The translations under genes and the position numbers were made by a program. The notes under the pieces were generated by a model, which was given only the letters and a program-made list of their open reading frames with translations, searched no databases and was not told the origin of the DNA. From Chitinophagaceae bacterium (GTDB lineage Bacteria > Bacteroidota > Bacteroidia > Chitinophagales > Chitinophagaceae), in the NCBI GenBank assembly GCA_947452965.1, contig CANGEW010000001.1, positions 124,001-188,000 on the forward strand: a stretch of 64,000 nt of DNA. Direction: 5' to 3'. Of this stretch, positions 11,185-19,519 are shown piece after piece. Numbering within the stretch: the first letter of the stretch is position 1; each line of letters starts with the position of its first letter.

Positions 11185-13458
11185 TTATTTTTCTTCCGTA
11201 TCATATCTATCTACTCTTTCGATACCCGGAAGAGCGAGTAACGCTTCTACTAGAGTATCTAATTGCTCCTTATCTTTCACAAAAACCTTTACATTCCCCT
11301 GGAAAATACCTTCATTTGCTTCTATTGTCATTGCAGAAATATTAACCTTTAATTCACCACTTATCAGATTAGTTATTTTGTGAATAACACCCACATCATC
11401 TAACCCAATAATTTTTAAACCGGTAAGGAAAGAGATTTCTTTATTTTTTGCCCATTTAGTTTTCACCACCCGATGTGCATGATTGGCTAATAATCTGGTG
11501 GCATTCGGACAATTAGTTCTATGTATTTTTAGTCCTTCACCGGTTGTGATAAATCCAAATACATCATCCCCTGGTATAGGTTTGCAGCAATTGGCCAATG
11601 TGTACATGATCTTGTCACTGCTTTCACCAAAAATAATGAGTTCGGTATCTTTTTTGGAAAGGGGTTTGTTATCCTGAAACTCTTGTTTTTCTTCTACCAG
11701 TTTGATTGGCTTGGGCGGTAAAAGTTTGTCACCATGAACTGTAAAATCTTTGAGTTCTTTTAAATCGATTTTTTTAATTGCAATTTCATATAACAAATCA
11801 AGCGAGCTGTTGATTTTGTAATAATTAGCTAGTTCTTCTAAATTTGATTGATTCAGTGCAGCATTGATGGCATTAAATTTTCTTTCAAGAATATCTCTTC
11901 CCTCTTCTGCAATTTTTCTTTTTTCTTCTTTTAATGAATCTTTAATTTTCGCTCTAGCTTTTTGGGTAACTACATAGTTTAACCATTCACCATTGGGCTT
12001 TTGCTTGGCACTAGTGATGATTTCAATCTGATCGCCACTTCTTAGCTTATAGCCTATTGGTACTAATTTATGATTTACTTTTGCTCCAATACATTTAGAG
12101 CCAACAGCCGTATGAACACTAAATGCGAAATCTAATGCCGTAGCACCAACCGGTAGCATTTTTATATCTCCTTTTGGAGTATACACATATATTTCTTCTG
12201 CGAGAAAAGAAGTCTTGAAATCTTGTAAAAAATCAAGTGAATTGGTTTCCTGATTAGAAAGAGCATCTCTGATTTGATTAAACCATTGATCAAAGCGACT
12301 TTCATCGTCTTTGCCTTCTTTATATTTCCAATGCGCTGCCAAACCTTTTTCGGCAATTTCATTCATACGCTTAGTTCTAATTTGTACTTCCACCCATTTT
12401 CCCAATGGCCCCATCACAGTAGTGTGTAAAGCCTCGTATCCATTACTTTTCGGATTGCTTAACCAATCTCTCAATCGTTCGGGAGATGGATTGTATTCGT
12501 CCGTGATGATACTATATACTTTCCAGCAATCTTCTTTTTCTTTTTCGGGTGCAGAGTTAACAATGATTCTGATGGCAAACAAATCATACACCTCCTCAAA
12601 AGTGACGCCCTTTTTTTTGATTTTATTGGAAATAGAATGAATGCTTTTGGGACGTCCATAAATTTCAAAGTCGAGACCTGTTGCTTGAAGTTTTTCTTTT
12701 AATGGTCGGATAAAATCGTTGATATATCTGGCGCGTTCTCTTTTGGTTTCCTGCAATTTTTTTGCAATAAACTTGTATGTATCTGCCTCCATATACTTCA
12801 TGGAAAGATCTTCCATTTCAGTTTTGATATTGTACAAACCCATACGATGTGCCAATGGCGCATATACATAGATGGTTTCAGAGGCAATCTTCAACTGTTT
12901 TTCTCTCTTTACACTGTCCAATGTTCGCATATTGTGTAAACGATCGGCAAGCTTAATCAATATTACTCTTGGATCATCAGTAAGCGTAAGTAATATCTTC
13001 TTAAAGTTTTCTGCCTGTTGACTGGTATTGGCATCCATCACATTGGCGATCTTAGTTAGTCCGTCAACAATTCTAGCAATTTCCAAACCAAATTCTCTTT
13101 GAATGTCCTCTAGAGATATGTCAGTATCTTCAACAGTATCATGTAGTAATGCGCAGATAGTACTTCGAATGCCCAATCCTATTTCTTCAGCACAAATTTT
13201 AGCTACGGCTAATGGATGAAGGATGTAGGGTTCGCCACTTTTTCTGCGCATGGTTTTATGCGCTTCTGCAGCCATTTCAAAAGCTGTGCGAAGTAATTCT
13301 TTGTCGCCCGGTTTTACCTTTTCTTTTAACACCTTCAACAAGGATCTGTATTCTCTAACTATGGCTTTTTTTTCTTCTGTATCAGAGAGTGTATAGGGTG
13401 GTATGATATCTGTAGGTGGCATCTGATACGAATTTAGTTGAAATGCGTCAATGTTCAA
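11185..13458 (-). CDS. Bifunctional (p)ppGpp synthetase/hydrolase, RelA/SpoT family (HD, synthetase, TGS, ACT)
   Basis: HDTVEDTDIS (hydrolase HD), YGRPKSIHSISNKIKKKGV, TPKGDIKMLPVGATALDFAFSVHTAVG (TGS), C-terminal ACT region; TTG start at 13458 or ATG at 13422. Confidence 0.95.
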   Translation of the reverse strand: MNIDAFQLNSYQMPPTDIIPPYTLSDTEEKKAIVREYRSLLKVLKEKVKPGDKELLRTAFEMAAEAHKTMRRKSGEPYILHPLAVAKICAEEIGLGIRSTICALLHDTVEDTDISLEDIQREFGLEIARIVDGLTKIANVMDANTSQQAENFKKILLTLTDDPRVILIKLADRLHNMRTLDSVKREKQLKIASETIYVYAPLAHRMGLYNIKTEMEDLSMKYMEADTYKFIAKKLQETKRERARYINDFIRPLKEKLQATGLDFEIYGRPKSIHSISNKIKKKGVTFEEVYDLFAIRIIVNSAPEKEKEDCWKVYSIITDEYNPSPERLRDWLSNPKSNGYEALHTTVMGPLGKWVEVQIRTKRMNEIAEKGLAAHWKYKEGKDDESRFDQWFNQIRDALSNQETNSLDFLQDFKTSFLAEEIYVYTPKGDIKMLPVGATALDFAFSVHTAVGSKCIGAKVNHKLVPIGYKLRSGDQIEIITSAKQKPNGEWLNYVVTQKARAKIKDSLKEEKRKIAEEGRDILERKFNAINAALNQSNLEELANYYKINSSLDLLYEIAIKKIDLKELKDFTVHGDKLLPPKPIKLVEEKQEFQDNKPLSKKDTELIIFGESSDKIMYTLANCCKPIPGDDVFGFITTGEGLKIHRTNCPNATRLLANHAHRVVKTKWAKNKEISFLTGLKIIGLDDVGVIHKITNLISGELKVNISAMTIEANEGIFQGNVKVFVKDKEQLDTLVEALLALPGIERVDRYDTEEK

Positions 13459-13516
13459 AACGTTTTAAACGCTAAGAGATTAAATGATGGACTAACAATA
13501 AACCTCAACTACTTCT

Positions 13517-13594
13517 GCCATTGCCGGTCTCATGACCGACAAAGAATTTCTGAGCATCCTGCACTGTTGTTGGTGAGAACACTAACAAAGGCCG
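13517..13594. repeat. 78-bp double-hairpin repeat, copy 1
   Basis: gccattgccggtctcatgaccgacaaa...ttgttggtgagaacactaacaaaggccg. Confidence 0.93.
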
Positions 13595-13636
13595 AAAAAT
13601 CATATCCCCAAATGATGATGGATTTTATTAGTCTCC

Positions 13637-13714
13637 GCCATTGTCGGTCTTATGACCGACAATGAATTTATGAGCATCCTACACTGTTGTTGGTGAGAAC
13701 ACTAACAAAGGCCG
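13637..13714. repeat. 78-bp double-hairpin repeat, copy 2 (11-bp-arm perfect hairpin at 13639-13664)
   Basis: CATTGTCGGTC-ttat-GACCGACAATG followed by TTGTTGGTG-agaa-CACTAACAA; 120 bp from copy 1. Confidence 0.95.
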
Positions 13715-13755
13715 AAAAATCATATCCTAAATGATGATGGATTTTATTAGTCTCC

Positions 13756-13833
13756 GCCATTGTCGGTCTTATGACCGACAATGAATTTATGAGCATCCTG
13801 CACTGTTGTTGGTGAGAACACCAACAAAGGCCG
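13756..13833. repeat. 78-bp double-hairpin repeat, copy 3 (second hairpin TTGTTGGTG-agaa-CACCAACAA perfect at 13806-13827)
   Basis: Same architecture; 119 bp from copy 2. Confidence 0.95.
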
Positions 13834-13859
13834 AGAAGTTCTCAAAACTTAACTTTTCT

Positions 13860-13937
13860 GCCTTTGTCAATCTCATGACCGACAAAGAATTTATGAGCAT
13901 CCTAAACTGTTGTTGGTGAGAACACCAACAAAGGCCG
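13860..13937. repeat. 78-bp double-hairpin repeat, copy 4 (diverged; ends GCCTTTGT...ACAAAGGC)
   Basis: Same architecture; 104 bp from copy 3; 8-bp complementary ends at 13860-13867 and 13928-13935. Confidence 0.92.
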
Positions 13938-13940
13938 AGA

Positions 13941-13982
13941 GGTTCAAAAGGTTAACTTTTGGAACATGTAACCTTTTCAACC
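13941..13982. repeat. Inverted repeat GGTTCAAAAGGTTA / TAACCTTTTCAACC (13 of 14 matching, 14-nt loop), downstream of FISUMP gene
   Basis: 13941-13954 vs 13969-13982. Confidence 0.75.
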
Positions 13983-14005
13983 TTTGAAACCTAACACCGA
14001 AGGTG

Positions 14006-14911
14006 CTAATCCCTGACTAAACGCACAGAAAAACCGTAGGTCTTGTAGTTGCTGAGCCTGCCTACATCAGCACCGTTGTAGTTCAGGTAGCGGTTCCAGA
14101 CGTAGGTTGTACTGCCCTCTGTAGAACTCCACCAGATTCCGTCGTTGCCAACGTAGTAGAACGTTCCATTGGTGACACGGGTGCCACCCGGAAGGCCTGC
14201 AAAGCCACTGCTGTTAGTAGCTCCGGTATTAGGGCTTAGCCAATGACTTGTTCCTGCTTCCTTCATGGCACCGCCAGCTGTGGCACTTTGAGTACAATTT
14301 TGACATACAGTATCTGCTGAAGGGTCTATACATTTTACCAGTTTGTTCCATTCTGCATCTGTAGGTACGTGCCACCCTATTGGAGCTAAACCTCTGGAGT
14401 CGTTCACAGCATACCAGTTATACAATCTTCCATATGTAGCAGCATAAGTAGCACTGTCGTTGTTATACCAACACCATGCACCTGTAGTTAAGTTTTGCCA
14501 TTGTGTTGCGTCCGTAACTTGTGGTATAACATCTCCGTTTCTATATCTGCTAACGCTCAAATTCTGTGTCGTCCACGTTTGGCCACAACTGGTTGTAAAG
14601 CTTGGTAAATTAGCAGCTGCATTTGAGCCTATACCAATAATCATATTCATCCAGTTTGTTCCATTATAACATTGCATCTCCCCACTGGCACAGTCTGTAC
14701 AATAAATAATCAATCCTGCTGCAGGATTCACAATCGCATTACGTTGAGCGCAGGTCATACGTGGTGGTAACAAACCCCTACTCGTTGATGTTACATCCAA
14801 TTGTGCGGATGCATCAGGCGTGTTTGTGCCGATGCCAACGTTTTGGGCATTTGAAAATTCAAAAGTGAAAAGTAAAAATGCAAAAATTAAAAAGGAGAAG
14901 AGCTTTTTCAT
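14006..14911 (-). CDS. Secreted FISUMP-domain (Fibrobacter succinogenes major paralogous domain) protein
   Basis: Signal peptide; [31 protein letters not shown]-terminus; [10 protein letters not shown]...[28 protein letters not shown]...WWSSTE...GFSVRLVRD. Confidence 0.88.
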   Translation of the reverse strand: MKKLFSFLIFAFLLFTFEFSNAQNVGIGTNTPDASAQLDVTSTSRGLLPPRMTCAQRNAIVNPAAGLIIYCTDCASGEMQCYNGTNWMNMIIGIGSNAAANLPSFTTSCGQTWTTQNLSVSRYRNGDVIPQVTDATQWQNLTTGAWCWYNNDSATYAATYGRLYNWYAVNDSRGLAPIGWHVPTDAEWNKLVKCIDPSADTVCQNCTQSATAGGAMKEAGTSHWLSPNTGATNSSGFAGLPGGTRVTNGTFYYVGNDGIWWSSTEGSTTYVWNRYLNYNGADVGRLSNYKTYGFSVRLVRD

Positions 14912-15023
14912 TGAGGTGTAGTTTTGGCTAATGTACGAAGGTTTTTACATACAATTTTAATCTCATACTAATGAATAAACCTCTTTATAATGGTGGCTTA
15001 CATAAATTTTTAATTAGTCCTGA

Positions 15024-16361
15024 TTAATTGTTTATAATAATGTCATGTATATACTTCTCTATTTTTTTTCTGATTAATGCCGCAGACCCTTTGTAATTAT
15101 TAATCATGACAGAAAAAATCAACTCTTTATTTTTCTTTGTTGTCAAGATGCCACTTAAAGAATACTGATTGCTCATAGATCCTGTTTTGGCATATACTTT
15201 TCCACTATCAGCAACAAAATAGTTTTTTAACGTACCGTTTCCTCCGGTTGGTAAAATCTCTTTTATTTTCTCTTTCCCAAAATTGGTTTGCAAGAGGTTG
15301 ATTATGTAGATAAAATCTTTGGGTGAAAACAAATTATACCTGCTTAAGCCGCTTCCATCAACCCATCGGGGTGATTGAGGTATGCTGGTAAAATCTTTTT
15401 TTAATAAAGAATCAATCATCTTTTCATCACTCATAAAACCTAAGTGTTTGTTGCTGACCATCAATAATGTTTGTTCTGCAAAAAAATTATCACTTCTATG
15501 CATCATGAGTTTCATAAGCGTGTCTCTTTTTTGAGAATACAACGGTGTAAACTCATTTCGGTTCACCACGCGCTGTTGTAAAGAAGGTTGATGATACAGA
15601 GAGTGTTGATAAATCATTGTTCCAGATCCAATACCAAATGTTTCAAAAGGTATTTCTTGCGTGAAAGCGTTTAATTTATTATTGACAATTACCTCAACAT
15701 GATTGGTGCCGCTTGCTCTGGTAATTGTATTTTTTTCCAGCGTAGTGTCGGTTCGTTTATTGATGGAGAAGTCAGGTAAATCGGCACTCATTACTGCAAG
15801 GTCGTACATGAATTCATTGGGGGATTTATTGTTGTTCTTTATCCATTCTAACGTTAACATGTTTCCACAAGCAGGCAAAGCACTTCTTTGTGGCATATAG
15901 TTTTCTTGCTGATCATCCCAAGCCCACCCTTTTCCATAAGGCAAAACATTTTGCTTTTCATCAATGATTACAACAGGGTATGAACTGCTATTTAAAAAAT
16001 CATGCACCGGTTGTTTATTGAAATCTTTGTGTAAATAGGTAGGATCTCCCGAAGGCAACACAAACATGGTGTCGTGTTCTACTTTATAGTATGCACCAAT
16101 AATGCTATCGGGCAAATACTTCAATCCGGCATACAGCGTAAACAATTTGGTATTACTTGCAGGAGTAAAATATTTCTCTGAGTTATATTCGTACCAATAT
16201 TTTTGTGTGCCGGGCTCATAGATGCAAATACCAAGATGTCCCGTTTGTACCAAAGTGTCGTTGATCAGATCTTCATTGAATGAAAGGGTTATTTTTTTTG
16301 ATGTTGAACAAGCCATCAAATAAAAAACAGTGCCGATTAATAAAGTAAAGCGTATACGCAT
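15024..16361 (-). CDS. dacB: D-alanyl-D-alanine carboxypeptidase/endopeptidase, PBP4 (DacB) family
   Basis: SNTK (SxxK), HRSDNFFAEQ (SxN), AKTGSMSNQYSLSG (KTG) motifs; lipoprotein-like N-terminus. Confidence 0.87.
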   Translation of the reverse strand: MRIRFTLLIGTVFYLMACSTSKKITLSFNEDLINDTLVQTGHLGICIYEPGTQKYWYEYNSEKYFTPASNTKLFTLYAGLKYLPDSIIGAYYKVEHDTMFVLPSGDPTYLHKDFNKQPVHDFLNSSSYPVVIIDEKQNVLPYGKGWAWDDQQENYMPQRSALPACGNMLTLEWIKNNNKSPNEFMYDLAVMSADLPDFSINKRTDTTLEKNTITRASGTNHVEVIVNNKLNAFTQEIPFETFGIGSGTMIYQHSLYHQPSLQQRVVNRNEFTPLYSQKRDTLMKLMMHRSDNFFAEQTLLMVSNKHLGFMSDEKMIDSLLKKDFTSIPQSPRWVDGSGLSRYNLFSPKDFIYIINLLQTNFGKEKIKEILPTGGNGTLKNYFVADSGKVYAKTGSMSNQYSLSGILTTKKNKELIFSVMINNYKGSAALIRKKIEKYIHDIIINN

Positions 16362-16385
16362 GTTGTTGTATTGTGATGAGATCTG

Positions 16386-17528
16386 CTAAGCTCTTTCTAA
16401 AGCACGAAGCCATCTTTCAGGCATCTCGTTGTTGCTAGCCTGAAGATAATCTTTATGGCTACAGGCAATAAATTTTTGATTTGGCATTTGCATCCACCAT
16501 CTATTGGATCGTTTACTTTGTAAAAACATGGTATCCACTTCTGCAAAAAAAGTATGAAATTCATTAAAGCTTTCTTTATCATTTAAAGAAGGCTCTTGTA
16601 AAGATTTGTTTTTTCCGTCAATGAAATACCAAATCATTTGTGCAATCTGCTTGGCAGTTAACTGATCAATATCCATCACTGGATTATAACCATAAATACC
16701 AAAAGTATTTAGAATGCTGCTTAATCCGGCATATTGTGCTATTACACAAGCCTCTTCTCCATCTAATCCATTTGTACTTAATTTATTTGCAGGCGCAGCA
16801 CTATTTTTTATGGCAGAGATGTCAAAGCTCAGTAAATGAGAGTTCCTGATAACAGGCTCCATTTCTTCAATGTGTTGTTTGACTACCCCCACTCTAAAAC
16901 AATCAAATCGAAGTTTGTCCATTGTTTCTAATAGACGGGGATGAACAAAATAACTTTGAAATCCAACGTGATTATAATGTCTTACGTTGTTGGGTTCGGA
17001 TGTTAACATCTCTAATAGAAAATTCTCGCTTTTTAATACACTATCGCCTCTCAAGTCAATCTGTGCATCTACACAAGTAACCTCAATAATTTGATTCAAT
17101 TCTTTGTACACCGCGCATTGAGCTAATGTTATGTCATGCGATCCTCCCAAAATAACAACCGTTTTGCCCATTCGTACTAGTTCTGCTACAACTGTTTTTA
17201 GGGCGGCATAGCTATCCGACAGCTCAGCGCCAGATACTACGTTTCCCAAATCTGCAATCACAATATCTGTATGCCAATAGTGCAAAGAATAGAGTTCTTT
17301 TCTAACTATATCCGCAGCATTTGAATCAAAATGTTGCAACCCGTTTCCACGCATTTCAGTAATGCCAACCATTACAATCGATGCATTAGAAATATCTGGC
17401 AATTGATGTTCATAATAAAGTATATGTTTGCCTAGCTGTCCGTCATTGTAGCCGCTATCATTATTAATTTCAGCAATGGTAATAGGCAATAGAAAGTCGA
17501 CCAAATCGTGCATAGCTATTATTTTCAC
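16386..17528 (-). CDS. Arginase/formimidoylglutamase superfamily protein with altered metal-ligand motifs
   Basis: GGSHDIT, VDAQIDL, SFDISAIKNSAAP in the positions of canonical GGDH, DAHxD, SFDxDxxDP. Confidence 0.8.
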   Translation of the reverse strand: MKIIAMHDLVDFLLPITIAEINNDSGYNDGQLGKHILYYEHQLPDISNASIVMVGITEMRGNGLQHFDSNAADIVRKELYSLHYWHTDIVIADLGNVVSGAELSDSYAALKTVVAELVRMGKTVVILGGSHDITLAQCAVYKELNQIIEVTCVDAQIDLRGDSVLKSENFLLEMLTSEPNNVRHYNHVGFQSYFVHPRLLETMDKLRFDCFRVGVVKQHIEEMEPVIRNSHLLSFDISAIKNSAAPANKLSTNGLDGEEACVIAQYAGLSSILNTFGIYGYNPVMDIDQLTAKQIAQMIWYFIDGKNKSLQEPSLNDKESFNEFHTFFAEVDTMFLQSKRSNRWWMQMPNQKFIACSHKDYLQASNNEMPERWLRALERA

Positions 17529-17602
17529 AAACCTACTTCATTCGTTGCAAAAGCAAATTAAGATTATCTGTTTTTTTAGTATAAATCTGAAGATTGATTT
17601 AG

Positions 17603-17610
17603 TAACTTTG
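17603..17610 (+). promoter_or_regulatory. -7 box TAACTTTG upstream of korA
   Basis: Exact TAnnTTTG, about 45 bp before ATG 17655. Confidence 0.4.
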
Positions 17611-17654
17611 CCAAATTAGATAAAACTGTATTTATTCATTTATAAACAGCATTG

Positions 17655-19505
17655 ATGAGTCAGTCACAAGAAGTACTTCAGGAAGTTGTAATCAAGTTTG
17701 CCGGCGATAGTGGCGATGGAATGCAATTAACCGGCAGTCAGTTCACAACAAATTCTGCTTTATTAGGGCTTGACTTAGCTACTTTTCCTGACTTTCCTGC
17801 CGAAATACGTGCTCCAATTGGTACTTTACCAGGTGTAAGCGGTTTTCAATTAAGGTTTAGCAGTGATAGAATTTACACACCCGGCGATATTTGTGATGTA
17901 TTAGTAGCGATGAATGCTGCAGCATTAAAAGTAAATCTATCCGGATTAAAAAAAGGTGGTAAGATCATTGTGAATGTAGATGGATTTGATGCTAAAAATT
18001 TACGCTTGGCAAATTATGCAGAAGGTGTAAATCCCTTAGAAGATAATAGTCTGGATGGTTTTGAAGTCATCAAAATGGATGTTACCAAAATGACGAGAGA
18101 GGCCTTGAAAGACTTTACTATGGGAACCAAAGAGAAAGACAGGGCGAAAAATATGTTTGTTTTAGGGTTTTTGTATTGGATGTACAATCGTGACATGGAT
18201 AATACGATTACTTTTTTGAAAGAAAAATTCTCTAAGCGTCCTGATATTCTTGATAGTAATATCAAAGTATTACAAGCTGGATATAACTATGCAGATACTA
18301 CCGAAACATTTACCAGTAGATACTCTGTTGAAAAAGCAAAAATGCTACCTGGAGTATACCGCTCAATTATGGGCAATCAAGCTTTAGCCTTAGGGTTGAT
18401 TGCTGCCTCAGAAAAAAGCGGACTGAATTTATTTTTAGGTTCATACCCCATTACTCCCGCATCAGATATTCTTCATGAATTGAGTAAACATAAATCATTT
18501 GGGATTAAGACTTTTCAAGCAGAAGATGAAATAGCAGCTATAACTTCGGCTATTGGTGCCAGTTATGGAGGTTCTTTAGGTGTAACAACAACATCAGGAC
18601 CCGGAATGGCATTGAAAGCAGAAGCCATGGGATTGGCAGTAATGCTTGAATTGCCTTTGGTTATCTGTGATATACAACGTGGCGGACCAAGCACGGGCTT
18701 ACCAACCAAAACCGAACAATCAGATTTATTACAAGCGTATTATGGCAGAAATGGAGAATGTCCTATGCCTGTGATTGCGACATCTACCCCTAGCGATTGT
18801 TTTGATGTGGCCTTTGAAGCAGTAAAATTGGCTGTTCAACATATGACGCCCGTTATTTTATTAAGTGATGGATACATTGCCAATGGCGCAGAACCTTGGA
18901 GGTTTCCGCAAGCAGAAGATTTAAAAAATATTGAAGTTCGTTTCAAAACCACATTGAATAGCAACGAAGAAAAATATATGCCTTACAGTCGTGATGAAAA
19001 ACTAGCAAGACCATGGGTGGTTCCTGGAACTGCAGGATTTGAGCATAGAATTGGTGGACTAGAAAAGCAAAATATTACTGGTAATATTAGTTACGATCCA
19101 GAAAACCATCAAACGATGGTAAAAATCCGACAAGAAAAAGTGGATAGAATTTCAAAATATATCCCTTTACAAACAATAGACTCCGGTCCAACCAAAGGAA
19201 AAGTATTAGTAATTGGTTGGGGTAGTACGTATGGGGCCATTAAAAGCGCTTGTTTAGCATTACAAGAAAAAGGTCATGCTGTTGCTCATGCTCATATTCG
19301 CTACATAAGGCCATTCCCGGAAAATCTAGGAGAAATCATTTCTAATTATGACCATGTATTAATTCCAGAAATAAATAATGGGCAGCTAATAAAAATTATC
19401 CGAGATATTTATTTAGTTGACGCGAAAGGTTACAACAAAATCATGGGAGTGCCGATCACAAAAGCTGAATTAATTCAAGAAATTGAAAAAATCTTACAGA
19501 GTTAG
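17655..19505 (+). CDS. korA: 2-oxoacid:acceptor oxidoreductase subunit alpha (gamma-alpha fusion)
   Basis: KFAGDSGDGMQLTGSQFTTNSALLG (gamma domain), SYPITPASDILHELSKHK, TTSGPGMALKAEAMGLAVMLELPLVICDIQRGGPSTGLPTKTEQSDL. Confidence 0.93.
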   Translation: MSQSQEVLQEVVIKFAGDSGDGMQLTGSQFTTNSALLGLDLATFPDFPAEIRAPIGTLPGVSGFQLRFSSDRIYTPGDICDVLVAMNAAALKVNLSGLKKGGKIIVNVDGFDAKNLRLANYAEGVNPLEDNSLDGFEVIKMDVTKMTREALKDFTMGTKEKDRAKNMFVLGFLYWMYNRDMDNTITFLKEKFSKRPDILDSNIKVLQAGYNYADTTETFTSRYSVEKAKMLPGVYRSIMGNQALALGLIAASEKSGLNLFLGSYPITPASDILHELSKHKSFGIKTFQAEDEIAAITSAIGASYGGSLGVTTTSGPGMALKAEAMGLAVMLELPLVICDIQRGGPSTGLPTKTEQSDLLQAYYGRNGECPMPVIATSTPSDCFDVAFEAVKLAVQHMTPVILLSDGYIANGAEPWRFPQAEDLKNIEVRFKTTLNSNEEKYMPYSRDEKLARPWVVPGTAGFEHRIGGLEKQNITGNISYDPENHQTMVKIRQEKVDRISKYIPLQTIDSGPTKGKVLVIGWGSTYGAIKSACLALQEKGHAVAHAHIRYIRPFPENLGEIISNYDHVLIPEINNGQLIKIIRDIYLVDAKGYNKIMGVPITKAELIQEIEKILQS

Positions 19506-19519
19506 AAAGAAAAAATAAT

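Noticed and set aside
13438-13665. ORF of 75 aa overlapping the repeat array
   Set aside because: Its sequence is a translation of the hairpin repeats (CRSHDRQ duplicated); better explained as non-coding repeat.
13517-13937. CRISPR-like regularly spaced repeats
   Set aside because: Units are 78 bp with two internal hairpins, spacers are themselves repeated, only four copies, and no cas genes in the window.
13517-13937. Inferring RNA sense from G-U compensated substitutions in the repeat hairpins
   Set aside because: Hairpin 1 changes stay paired as G-U only on the minus strand and hairpin 2 changes only on the plus strand; any transition gives G-U on one strand, so this is uninformative.
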